Assembly (NCBI RefSeq): GCF_014202475.1
Contig: NZ_JACHGV010000004.1
Location: 186,001-250,000 of the forward strand
Source: Streptomyces paradoxus
GTDB lineage: Bacteria > Actinomycetota > Actinomycetes > Streptomycetales > Streptomycetaceae
Direction: 5' to 3'
Length of the DNA stretch: 64,000 bases
The position numbers and the translations under genes are program-made. Shown here in pieces: positions 32,306 through 40,063 of this stretch. The notes below the pieces were generated by a model. The model was not told the DNA's origin and did not search any database. It was given only the letters and a program-made list of their open reading frames with translations. Position 1 is the stretch's first letter. Each line of letters opens with the position of its first letter.

Positions 32306-33103
32306 GTGCGCGCCTCTGTGATCCAGATCGCCGTGAACGAGGACGAATCGGTCGAAGCGCGCCGCCGACGCGTGGCGGCGACGGTCCGGGAACAGGCCGG
32401 GGCCGACCTCGTTGTCCTGCCGGAGCTGTGGACCACGGGTGCCTTCGCCTACGAGGAGTTCGGGCGCGAGGCCGAGCCGCTCGAAGGGCCGACGTACGAG
32501 GCGATGGCGAAGGCCGCGAGCGACGCCGGCGTCTGGCTGCACGCCGGTTCCATCCCGGAGCGGGACCCCGACGGGCCGCTCTACAACACCTCACTCGTCT
32601 TCTCCCCCTCCGGCGATCTGGCCGCCGCCTACCGCAAGATCCACCGCTTCGGCTTCGACAAGGGCGAGGCCGTGCTGATGGGAGCGGGCTCCGAGCTGGT
32701 GACGGTGCGTCTGCCCGAGACGACCCTGGGCCTGTCCACCTGCTACGACCTCCGCTTCCCCGAGCTCTACCGCGGTCTCGTCGACGCCGGTGCCGAGACG
32801 CTGGTGGTGTCGGCGGGCTGGCCGGAGCGCCGCCGCTCCCACTGGACGCTGCTGGCCCAGGCACGGGCCGTGGAGAACCAGTCGTTCCTCCTCGCCTGCG
32901 CAACGGCCGGGACGCACGCCGGTGTTCCCCAGGCCGGTCACTCGATCGTGGTCGACCCGTGGGGCGAGGTGCTGGCGCAGGCCGGTGCCGGCGAGGAGGT
33001 CCTCACGGTGGAGTTCGACCCGGGGAAGGTCGCGGCGACCCGGGAGCAGTTCCCGGCCCTGAAGGACCGGATGCTGGGCCTCCAGCCTCCTCGCCGGCCC
33101 TGA
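32306..33103 (+). CDS. Carbon-nitrogen hydrolase (nitrilase superfamily, omega-amidase-like)
   Basis: 265 residues from GTG 32306. The nitrilase triad is visible as Glu40 (VVLPELW), Lys111 (AAYRKIHRFG) and Cys146 (LSTCYDLRFPEL). It hydrolyses amide or nitrile C-N bonds in small metabolites. Length and the CYDLRFPE context fit the omega-amidase/Nit2 branch, which acts on alpha-keto acid amides. That is a family-level inference. It is cytosolic and apparently monocistronic. Confidence 0.87.
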   Translation: MRASVIQIAVNEDESVEARRRRVAATVREQAGADLVVLPELWTTGAFAYEEFGREAEPLEGPTYEAMAKAASDAGVWLHAGSIPERDPDGPLYNTSLVFSPSGDLAAAYRKIHRFGFDKGEAVLMGAGSELVTVRLPETTLGLSTCYDLRFPELYRGLVDAGAETLVVSAGWPERRRSHWTLLAQARAVENQSFLLACATAGTHAGVPQAGHSIVVDPWGEVLAQAGAGEEVLTVEFDPGKVAATREQFPALKDRMLGLQPPRRP

Positions 33104-33125
33104 GAACGGGCGGCGGCTCGGCGGC

Positions 33126-33617
33126 TCAGTCCTCCCGCTCCTTCTCCGCCAGGTGGATCACACACACGGCCACCGCGATCAGCAGCGCGGGATCCGCGTC
33201 CTCGCGGACGACGTCCACGCCGTAGGTGTCCCGTACGGTCAGCCACCGCCGGGAGATCACCGCCAGCAATTCGCCGTCGTACTCGACGGCGAACTCCCGG
33301 TCGAGGATCTTGCCGCTGACGTCCAGCTCGTTGCCGTCGGCGAGGGACACCCTGTAGTGGTTGCGCAGCAGGGACAGCCGTTTCCTGCGGATCGTCGCCA
33401 GCGGCTCCCCGCCCCGCTGGAGCACCATGGTGTCGCGCAGGGCGAGCATCTTCTGGTGGATGTCTACGAGGACGCGCCCCTGGGTGTCCTTCAGCTCCCA
33501 GGTGTCCCGCAGCCGCAGGGCCTTGCCGTCGACGAGGAACACCTTGCCGCCGTGGTCGTCCTCGATCCAGTAGTCGTCACCGAAGCCGAGGAGCCGGTCG
33601 TACACGAGGAATCTCAT
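33126..33617 (-). CDS. LURP-one-related (tubby-like fold) protein
   Basis: A 163-residue protein. It reads as a beta-rich domain beginning MRFLVYDRLLGFGDDYWIEDDHGGK, with the LURP1-type pattern of strand, glycine turn, then VDGKALRLRDTWELKDTQG, ending in a hydrophobic segment (PALLIAVAVCVIHLA). Such proteins fold like the tubby C-terminal domain and may bind phospholipid. Function in bacteria is unknown. Its ATG overlaps the stop of the AraC/GlxA remnant upstream (ATGA), suggesting that it once was translationally coupled to that regulator. Confidence 0.75.
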   Translation of the reverse strand: MRFLVYDRLLGFGDDYWIEDDHGGKVFLVDGKALRLRDTWELKDTQGRVLVDIHQKMLALRDTMVLQRGGEPLATIRRKRLSLLRNHYRVSLADGNELDVSGKILDREFAVEYDGELLAVISRRWLTVRDTYGVDVVREDADPALLIAVAVCVIHLAEKERED

Positions 33618-33955
33618 GACACCAGGGCTTCCCCGCCGCCGCTTCCGAAACGCCGCCTGTAGGCCGACGGGCTGAGCCCGGTCGCCTGCCGCAGCCGCGC
33701 CCGCAGGTTGGCGGCCGTACCGAGCCCGCTCCTGGCGGCCACCACGTCCAGCCGTTCCTCGCCGCGCTCGATGAGCCGGCAGGCCAGCGCCACGCGCTCG
33801 CGGCGCCAGGGACTCGTCCCGCACCTCGGGCACCGGCCGTTCGACGAACTGCCGCTGTCCGCCGTCCCGGTGCGCGGCGAAGACGAGCCGTCGGGAGACG
33901 TGGTTGGCGTACTCGGCGCCGTGATCACGCAAGTGTCTTCACGGTGCCGCGCGGC
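33614..33955 (-). pseudogene. Remnant of a GlxA/AraC-family regulator
   Basis: One frame reads RDHGAEYANHVSRRLVFAAH then RDGGQRQFVERPVPEVRDES, the end of a DJ-1/GlxA-type sensor domain. A different frame continues RRERVALACRLIERGEERLD then VVAARSGLGTAANLRARLR to the end, the second AraC helix-turn-helix. The first HTH between them is missing and the frame changes near 33815, consistent with an internal deletion. The N-terminal sensor is gone. It stops at the LURP-one start. It is non-functional as a regulator. Confidence 0.72.
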
Positions 33956-34002
33956 ACCGATGACGAGGTGCCGGACCACGTGGACGCCACGACGGGAAGG
34001 CC

Positions 34003-34257
34003 CTACACCCCGTATCCGTCGCTGTAGCCGTCACGGCGGTGGTGGTGCACCGCCGGGTCGTCCACGACCGGGGTCGTGGGGGGCACCACCACGCGACGGC
34101 GCCTGGCGATGCTGCTGAACGTGGTGACGCCGATCAGTCCGACGATCATCAGAATGATGCCGACCAGGTCGAGGTTGACCCCCTGCATGTCCCAGTCGGT
34201 CGCGAACGTGAGGATGGCTCCCACGGCGATGAGGATGATGCATCCGCCGAGGCCCAT
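34003..34257 (-). CDS. Small two-helix membrane protein (DUF6458-like)
   Basis: 84 residues from ATG 34257, with GGGAGG 8-9 nt upstream. Two transmembrane helices (GGCIILIAVGAILTFAT and LVGIILMIVGLIGVTTF) are separated by a short DWDMQGVNLD loop. The tail is basic then His/Asp-rich (RRRRVVV...HHHRRDGYSDGYGV). Such small proteins are common in actinobacteria and of unknown role. The longer reading from 34329 lacks a ribosome site. Confidence 0.75.
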   Translation of the reverse strand: MGLGGCIILIAVGAILTFATDWDMQGVNLDLVGIILMIVGLIGVTTFSSIARRRRVVVPPTTPVVDDPAVHHHRRDGYSDGYGV

Positions 34258-34345
34258 GTGTGTCGCCTCCCTGTACGGTCCGGTCGTTCCGGTCCAGGAA
34301 CACCGGGTACCCCCGAGGGGAACACCCATGCGGTGGCGGCCCGTT

Positions 34346-35695
34346 CTACCTCTCCAGGAACGCGGTCAGCGCGCCCGCGAGCAGGAACGGATCGTCGGCG
34401 CCGCACAGTTCGCGCACGCTGTGCATCGACAGGATGGCCACGCCGATGTCGACCGTCCTGATGCCGTGCCGTGCGGCGGTGATCGGGCCGATCGTGGTGC
34501 CGCAGGGCATGGAGTTGTTGGAGACGAACGACTGGAAGGGCACGTCGGCCGCCTCGCAGGCCGCCGTGAACTCCGCGCGGCCCGAACCGTCCGTGGCGTA
34601 GCGGTTGTTGACGTTGACCTTGAGGATCGGGCCGCCGTTGACGCGCGGGTGATGCGTCGGGTCGTGCCGCTCCGCGTAGTTGGGGTGCACGGCGTGCCCC
34701 GTGTCGGAGGACAGGCAGACCGTGCCGGCGAAGGCGCGGGCCCGGTCCTCGAAGGAGCCGCCGCGGGCGAAGACCGAGCGTTCCAGCACATTGCCGAGCA
34801 GCGGCCCGTCCGCGCCGGTGTCCGACTGGGAGCCGTTCTCCTCGTGGTCGAAGGCGGCCAGGACCGGGATGGAGGCCGGCTGCGAGGACGACGAGGCGAC
34901 GGCGGCGAGCGCTGCCGTGCCGGCGTGCACCGACAGCAGATTGTCCATGCGCGGGCCGGCCAGCAGCTCGTGGTCGCGGCCCAGGTAGGCGGGCGGTTCC
35001 ACGGAGTGCGTCATCAGGTCCCAGCCGGTGACCTCGCCCGCGGGGATGCCGGCCGTCTCCTCCAGGAAGGCGATCAGATCGCCGTCGCGGACGTCCCGCC
35101 CGAGGCCCCAGACCGGCTGCATGTGCCGCTGCTTGTCGAGCTTGAGGCCGTCGGCCGTCACGGAGCGGTCCAGGTGGATGGCGAGTTGCGGGACGCGCAG
35201 CAGCGGCCGGTCGACGTTGACCAGACGCGTCGAGCCGTCGCGCAGGGTCAGCCGGCCGGCCAGGCCCAGATCGCGGTCCAGCCAGGAGTTGAGCAGCGGT
35301 CCGCCGTAGATCTCCACGGCCACCTGCCGCCAGCCGTGCGCCCCGCTGTCGGGGAGCGGCTTGACGCGCAGGTTGGGCGAGTCGGTGTGGGCGCCGACGA
35401 TCCGGAACGGCGTGTGGGGCGCCGCGCCCTCCGGCACGTACCAGGCGACGATCGCACCGCCGCGCAGCACGTACTTCCCGCCGCTCGTCCCGTCCCAGGC
35501 ATCCGTCTCCGCGACCTGCCTGAAGCCGGCCTTCTCCAGCCGCTCGGCGGCGTTCGCCACGGCGTGGTACGGCGTGGGGCTCGCCGCCAGGAAGGTCATG
35601 AGGTCGTCGGTGTGGCCGCGGTCGAAAGCAAGAGGTGCGCGCGAAGCGCTCGCTGCAAGGGCGGCGGTGGGAGACGGGCGGGCTGGTTCGGTCAT
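34346..35695 (-). CDS. apeB: M18 family aminopeptidase (aspartyl aminopeptidase-like)
   Basis: A 449-residue cytosolic zinc aminopeptidase that removes N-terminal, often acidic, residues. Metal and catalytic motifs are GAHTDSPNLRVKP (about 99-111), DHEENGSQSDTGADGPLL (near 285) and SSDTGHAVHPNY (near 333), with the C-terminal CGTTIGPITAARHGIRTVDIGVAILSMHSVRE region split by normal variation. The length matches the family. It is preceded by GGTGAA and followed by the small membrane protein gene. It appears monocistronic. Confidence 0.9.
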   Translation of the reverse strand: MTEPARPSPTAALAASASRAPLAFDRGHTDDLMTFLAASPTPYHAVANAAERLEKAGFRQVAETDAWDGTSGGKYVLRGGAIVAWYVPEGAAPHTPFRIVGAHTDSPNLRVKPLPDSGAHGWRQVAVEIYGGPLLNSWLDRDLGLAGRLTLRDGSTRLVNVDRPLLRVPQLAIHLDRSVTADGLKLDKQRHMQPVWGLGRDVRDGDLIAFLEETAGIPAGEVTGWDLMTHSVEPPAYLGRDHELLAGPRMDNLLSVHAGTAALAAVASSSSQPASIPVLAAFDHEENGSQSDTGADGPLLGNVLERSVFARGGSFEDRARAFAGTVCLSSDTGHAVHPNYAERHDPTHHPRVNGGPILKVNVNNRYATDGSGRAEFTAACEAADVPFQSFVSNNSMPCGTTIGPITAARHGIRTVDIGVAILSMHSVRELCGADDPFLLAGALTAFLER

Positions 35696-35715
35696 GGGTT
35701 CACCTTAACGACGGA

Positions 35716-35752
35716 CGAGGGCCCGTTCCCGGCGTAGGGGAACAGGCCCTCG
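35716..35752 (-). terminator. Hairpin after the acyl-CoA dehydrogenase gene
   Basis: CGAGGGCC-c-GTTCCC and GGGAAC-a-GGCCCTCG arms around a short loop, 20 bp beyond the stop at 35772. Confidence 0.75.
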
Positions 35753-35771
35753 AACAGAGGACGTGAGAGAT

Positions 35772-37598
35772 CTAGAACGCGGCCTCGTCCAGCTCCATCA
35801 GGTCCAGCTCGACACCCTCGGCGACCTTGCGGGCCAGGGTGACGCCCGGCAGGACGTTGGCGGCGAAGAACTTCGCGGCGGCGATCTTGCCGGTGTAGAA
35901 GGCCTTGTCCTTGGCGGACGCGGTCTGAAGCTTCTCGGCGGCGACCGCGGCGCCCTTGAGCAGCAGGTATCCGACGACGACGTCACCGGAGGCCATCAGC
36001 AGGCGGGTGGTGTTCAGGCCCACCTTGTAGATGTTCTTGACGTCCTGCTCGGTGGCGGCGAGGTCGGTGAGCATCAGGCCGACGATGGCCTCCAGCTCGA
36101 CGGCGGCCTTGGCGAGGTGCTCGCGGGCGGCGCCGAGCTCCTCGCCGCCCTCACCGAGCGCCAGGAACTTCTTGATGTCCTCGGCGAGGGAGTTCAGCGC
36201 GGCGCCCTGGTTGCGGACGATCTTCCGGAAGAAGAAGTCCTGGCCCTGGATGGCCGTGGTGCCCTCGTAGAGGGTGTCGATCTTGGAGTCCCGGATGTAC
36301 TGCTCGATCGGGTACTCCTGCAGGAAGCCCGAGCCGCCGAAGGTCTGGAGCGACTGGGCGAGCTGCTCGTAGCCCTTCTCGGAGCCGTAGCCCTTGACGA
36401 TGGGCAGGAGCAGGTCGTTCAGGGCCTCCAGAGCGGAGACGTCCTCGCCCGCGGCCTCCTTGATCTGGATCTCGTCCTGGACGGAGGCCGTGTAGAGCAC
36501 CAGGGCGCGCATGCCCTCCGCGTACGCCTTCTGCGTCATCAGCGAGCGGCGCACGTCGGGGTGGTGGGTGACGGTGACCTTGGGCGCGGTCTTGTCCATG
36601 AAGTTCGCCAGGTCGGGGCCCTGGACGCGCTCCTTGGCGTACTCCAGCGCGTTCAGGTAGCCCGTGGAGAGCGTGGAGATCGCCTTCGTGCCGACCATCA
36701 TGCGGGCGAACTCGATGATGCGGAACATCTGGCGGATACCGTCGTGCTTGTCGCCGATCAGCCAGCCCTTGGCGGGGTGCTGGTCGCCGAAGGTCATCTC
36801 GCAGGTGTTGGAGGCCTTCAGGCCCATCTTGTGCTCGACGTTCGTGGCGTAGACGCCGTTGCGCTCGCCCAGCTCGCCGGTCTCGAAGTCGAAGAGGTAC
36901 TTCGGGACGAGGAAGAGGGACAGGCCCTTGGTGCCGGGGCCGGCGCCCTCGGGGCGGGCCAGCACGTAGTGGAGGATGTTCTCCGACATGTCGTGCTCAC
37001 CGGACGTGATGAAGCGCTTCACGCCCTCGATGTGCCAGGAGCCGTCCTCCTGCTGCACGGCCTTGGTGCGGCCGGCGCCCACGTCGGAGCCCGCGTCGGG
37101 CTCGGTGAGCACCATGGTGGAGCCCCACTGCTTCTCCGTGGCGACCTTGGCTATGTGCTTCTGGACCTCGTTGCCCTCCTCGAAGAGGATGCCGGCGAAC
37201 GCCGGGCCCGAGGAGTACATCCACACGGCCGGGTTGGCGCCCAGGATCAGCTCGGCGTACGCCCAGATCAGGGAGCGGGGCGCGGTGGTGCCGCCGATCT
37301 CCTCGGGCAGGCCCAGGCGCCAGTACTCGGAGTCCATGAAGGCCTGGTAGCTCTTCTTGAAGGACGCGGGGACCGGCGCGGTGTTGGTCTCCGGGTCGAA
37401 GACCGGCGGGTTGCGGTCGGCGTCGATGAAGGATTCCGCCAGCTCGTTCTCCGAGAGGCGGGTCAGCTCCTCCAGGATGCTCTTCGCGGTCTCGACGTCC
37501 ATCTCCCCGAACGGACCGGTGCCGTACACCTTGTCGCGCCCGAGTACCTCGAAGAGGTTGAACTCGATGTCGCGGAGATTCGACTTGTAGTGCCCCAT
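35772..37598 (-). CDS. Acyl-CoA dehydrogenase, long FadE5-type
   Basis: A 608-residue FAD enzyme catalysing the first beta-oxidation step. The N-terminal extension [20 protein letters not shown] and the C-terminal extra domain (about 470-608) mark the long FadE5-like class. FAD/substrate motifs are [15 protein letters not shown] (near 164) and the catalytic glutamate in [14 protein letters not shown] (near 440). GGAG precedes the ATG. The upstream gap holds two palindromes, suggesting regulation by an acyl-CoA-responsive repressor. It ends at a clear terminator. Confidence 0.92.
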   Translation of the reverse strand: MGHYKSNLRDIEFNLFEVLGRDKVYGTGPFGEMDVETAKSILEELTRLSENELAESFIDADRNPPVFDPETNTAPVPASFKKSYQAFMDSEYWRLGLPEEIGGTTAPRSLIWAYAELILGANPAVWMYSSGPAFAGILFEEGNEVQKHIAKVATEKQWGSTMVLTEPDAGSDVGAGRTKAVQQEDGSWHIEGVKRFITSGEHDMSENILHYVLARPEGAGPGTKGLSLFLVPKYLFDFETGELGERNGVYATNVEHKMGLKASNTCEMTFGDQHPAKGWLIGDKHDGIRQMFRIIEFARMMVGTKAISTLSTGYLNALEYAKERVQGPDLANFMDKTAPKVTVTHHPDVRRSLMTQKAYAEGMRALVLYTASVQDEIQIKEAAGEDVSALEALNDLLLPIVKGYGSEKGYEQLAQSLQTFGGSGFLQEYPIEQYIRDSKIDTLYEGTTAIQGQDFFFRKIVRNQGAALNSLAEDIKKFLALGEGGEELGAAREHLAKAAVELEAIVGLMLTDLAATEQDVKNIYKVGLNTTRLLMASGDVVVGYLLLKGAAVAAEKLQTASAKDKAFYTGKIAAAKFFAANVLPGVTLARKVAEGVELDLMELDEAAF

Positions 37599-37669
37599 GG
37601 TGACGGCTCCCGGCTCCGTAGAGAGATCGGCGAGGCACTGGATCCTCGCGCTAGTTCACGTACCAACAA

Positions 37670-37704
37670 GTAGCAAGTGGCTACGATGATGCTACCCGCC
37701 AGTA
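37670..37704. promoter_or_regulatory. Palindromes upstream of the acyl-CoA dehydrogenase
   Basis: GTAGC-AAGTG-GCTAC (37670-37684) and TACnnGCnnGTA (TACCCGCCAGTA, 37693-37704) lie 72-106 bp before the ATG. They are probable promoter or operator elements, with no regulator assigned. Confidence 0.4.
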
Positions 37705-37739
37705 ATAAGACGCAACCCCATCCGGTCATCTGTGACAGG

Positions 37740-38558
37740 TCACACCGGAACGGTCAAGGTCGCGGTGTAGCCGTCCCGCACGCTGCCGGTCATCGTGGCC
37801 AGCTGCCGCTCGTGGCCGTCGCCGAAGACGCCGTCGTCCTCCAGGGAGAGGCTGCTCAGGTTCCGTACGCTCCCGCTGTAGCCGTCCGTGGCGTACACCG
37901 CGTCGCACACGTCCTCGGGGAAGGCGAGCTGCGAGGTGCTGGTGATCGACGTGGCGGCGGTGGCGTCGGCCAGGGAGCCGTAGACCTCGAAGTGGGCGTG
38001 CGGCCAGCGGCCCGGGTAGCAGCCGGGGAAGACGCTCGTGAACGTGACCCGGCCCTTCCCGTCCGTCTCCTGGACTCCCCGCAGGTAGTTCTCCTCGGTG
38101 ACGCCCTCGGAGTACAGGGAGTAGGCGCCGTCCCGGTCGCAGTGCCAGATGTAGACGGCGGCGCCCTTCTTCGGCGTCCCGCAGCCGGAGGCGGCGTCCA
38201 CCAACGTGAGCGTGATCGTCAGCGGTACGCCCGCGGCGGTGCCGCCCGCGGAGTCGCCGAAGCTCCGGGTGATGTCGCTGCGCACGACCCCGCTCTCCTT
38301 CAGCACGTTCACGCCGTTGGAGCCGTCACCGGGGAAGGGCCCGGCCGTCTCCTCGGGGATCTCCGCGCACCTCGCGGACGAGGAATCCGCGGACGAGGAA
38401 GGGGACGCCGAGGGCTTCTCCTGCGACGTGCAGCCCGCCAGCGGGACCAGGCTCACTCCCGCCATCAGCCGGATCATCCGGCGGCGGGCGAGGACGGGGA
38501 GGTCGTGGGAGAGGCCTCCGTCGTGCTCGGGCGGGCTCTGGTCACGGCGTTCGTTCAT
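37740..38558 (-). CDS. Intradiol ring-cleavage dioxygenase-like lipoprotein
   Basis: A 272-residue protein. The N-terminal region has a basic RRR run and signal segment MIRLMAGVSLVPLAGC, with the lipobox LAGC, then a Ser-rich linker, so it is likely anchored outside the membrane. The iron-site pattern of intradiol dioxygenases is intact: YIWHCDRDGAYSLYSEG, YLRGVQ and FPGCYPGRWPHAHFEV (Tyr, Tyr, His, His). Secreted Streptomyces relatives act on lignin-derived catechols. A cytosolic catechol role is unlikely. It is upstream of the acyl-CoA dehydrogenase, with 141 bp between. Confidence 0.83.
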   Translation of the reverse strand: MNERRDQSPPEHDGGLSHDLPVLARRRMIRLMAGVSLVPLAGCTSQEKPSASPSSSADSSSARCAEIPEETAGPFPGDGSNGVNVLKESGVVRSDITRSFGDSAGGTAAGVPLTITLTLVDAASGCGTPKKGAAVYIWHCDRDGAYSLYSEGVTEENYLRGVQETDGKGRVTFTSVFPGCYPGRWPHAHFEVYGSLADATAATSITSTSQLAFPEDVCDAVYATDGYSGSVRNLSSLSLEDDGVFGDGHERQLATMTGSVRDGYTATLTVPV

Positions 38559-38680
38559 GACACGACGCTACGAGCGGTGGCGGCGGCGATCCACACAGCG
38601 GGCGCTGTCAACTCGCTGTCGGTTTGCCGGGAGGGCCGTACCGGCCCGTGGGCCCGCCGGCTCTCGGTACGCTTGCGCTC

Positions 38681-39145
38681 ATGTACGGCTACGACCAGAC
38701 AGCGGGCCCGCAAGGGCAGTACGCCCCTCCGCAGCAGCCGATGTCCGGCGGGTACGGGCAGCAGCCGCCGCTGTACCCCGAGCCGTCCCCGCCCTCCCTC
38801 ACGGACGCGGTGCGCGCCTTCACCACCGGGCAGATGGCCGCCGAGGACTTCCAGCAGGTCTTCGCGACGTCGAAGGTCTACTGCCCGCGCGGCGACAACC
38901 CCGGCTTCCTCGCGCTGCACAACACCCAGCAGCCGGTGATCCCGATGTTCAGCACGCTCAAGGAGCTGCGGCGGTACGCGGGCAAGGAGTCCAAGTACTT
39001 CGTGATCACCGGCGCGGAGGTGCTGGACCTGCTGCCGACCGGCTACGGCTTCGTCCTCGACATGGAGGGCGAGCACCGCATGGTGTTCGACGCGAAGGCC
39101 GTGGAGCAGATGGTCGAGTTCGCGATGCGCCGCATGTATGGCTAG
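38681..39145 (+). CDS. SseB-like N-terminal domain protein
   Basis: 154 residues from ATG 38681. The first 35 residues are Gly/Gln/Pro/Tyr-rich (YGYDQTAGPQGQYAPPQQP), then an SseB_N domain (VYCPRGDNPGFLALHNTQQPVIPMFST...ELRRYAG). The upstream sequence has no ribosome site and shows TACGCT 7 nt before the ATG, so a leaderless mRNA is possible. The function is unknown. Streptomyces encodes several such proteins, some near type VII secretion. It is divergent from the intradiol gene. Confidence 0.75.
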   Translation: MYGYDQTAGPQGQYAPPQQPMSGGYGQQPPLYPEPSPPSLTDAVRAFTTGQMAAEDFQQVFATSKVYCPRGDNPGFLALHNTQQPVIPMFSTLKELRRYAGKESKYFVITGAEVLDLLPTGYGFVLDMEGEHRMVFDAKAVEQMVEFAMRRMYG

Positions 39146-39176
39146 ACGCGCAGGCGGCGGCTGAGACCGGCCGTAG

Positions 39177-39914
39177 TCACTTCGGCAGGCGCAGCGCCAG
39201 GCCGTCCAGGACGACCTCCAGGCCGTAGGCGAACTTGTCGTCGCGCAGTTTCGCGGGGTCGGCGGCCTGCGCGCTGGTCTCGGGTCCGGCGGCCGCCAGG
39301 TGGTCGTAGCCGGCCGAGGCCTGCTGGGCCGCGGGCAGCAGGCGCGCGACGAAATCGGACTCCGTCTCGCCCGAGCGGGCGACGGTGGTGAGCCAGGCGG
39401 CCTCCGTGGTGGACATGCCGATGACGTACGAGAAGACGGCGTCGATCGCCCGGCTCGGCTCGGGGAACCCCGCGGCCGTGAACAGGGCCGCCAGCCGTTC
39501 CGAGAAGCTCATGTAGTTCGGCCCCAGGTAGGCGAGCCCGGCCTGGCCGAGGACCAGGGTCAGCCAGGGGTGCCGCAGCGCCGTCGTGCGGAAGGACCCG
39601 GCCGCCTCGGTCACGGCCGCGCGCCAGTCGGGGCCGCCGGCCGGCGGGACGTGGATCTCGGCGGCGACCTCGTCCACCGCGAGCTCCATCAGCTCGTCCT
39701 TCGTGGCGACGTGCCGGTACAGCGAGGTCGCGCCGGCGTTCAGGCGGGAGCCGAGCTTGCGCATGCTGAGCGCCTCGATGCCCTCGGCGTCGAGCATCGC
39801 GATCGCCTCGCGCACGATCGCCTCCCTGCTGAGCGCGGGCTGGTCGGTCCGGCGCTGCTCACGGGTCCACACGGACGGGATCGGGCTCTTGTCCGTCGTC
39901 CTGCTCCTGCTCAT
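39177..39914 (-). CDS. TetR family repressor of the adjacent MFS efflux gene
   Basis: 245 residues from ATG 39914 with AGGAGG 7 nt upstream. The HTH is about 29-75 (REAIVREAIAMLDAEGIEAL then SMRKLGSRLNAGATSLYRHV), followed by a TetR_C-type domain (TTALRHPWLTLVLGQ, as in TetR class C drug repressors). It is divergent from the DHA2 efflux pump. The 149-bp gap is packed with related palindromic sites, so it likely represses itself and the pump until a drug binds. Confidence 0.87.
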   Translation of the reverse strand: MSRSRTTDKSPIPSVWTREQRRTDQPALSREAIVREAIAMLDAEGIEALSMRKLGSRLNAGATSLYRHVATKDELMELAVDEVAAEIHVPPAGGPDWRAAVTEAAGSFRTTALRHPWLTLVLGQAGLAYLGPNYMSFSERLAALFTAAGFPEPSRAIDAVFSYVIGMSTTEAAWLTTVARSGETESDFVARLLPAAQQASAGYDHLAAAGPETSAQAADPAKLRDDKFAYGLEVVLDGLALRLPK

Positions 39915-39941
39915 GGGCGGTCCTCCTGATGACCCTCTGCG

Positions 39942-40017
39942 TGCGAACAGCGTGCGCAATCAGCGTACAGAACTCAAGGGTTGCGCACACTGTTCCGCTG
40001 TGCGTACAGTGTTCGCA
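39942..40017. promoter_or_regulatory. Cluster of TetR-type operators (TGCGAACAnnGTnCGCA)
   Basis: TGCGAACAGCGTGCGCA at 39942-39958 and the reverse complement form at 40001-40017 share TGCGAACAnnGTnCGCA. Between them lie an inverted repeat TGCGCACA-N9-TGTGCGTA (39982-40006) and a further half-site GCGTACAGAAC (39963). The cluster lies between the divergent TetR and MFS genes. Confidence 0.65.
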
Positions 40018-40063
40018 TCGAAGGAACGGTGTTCGCAGGATGTTCGCAGGAGGGGAAGAGGAA

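Noticed and set aside
34076..35737. 553-aa plus-strand reading frame opposite the M18 aminopeptidase
   Set aside because: High-GC antisense shadow; the minus strand has all M18 motifs.
35763..37673. 636-aa plus-strand frame opposite the acyl-CoA dehydrogenase
   Set aside because: Shadow frame; no domain and the composition of reverse-complemented codons.
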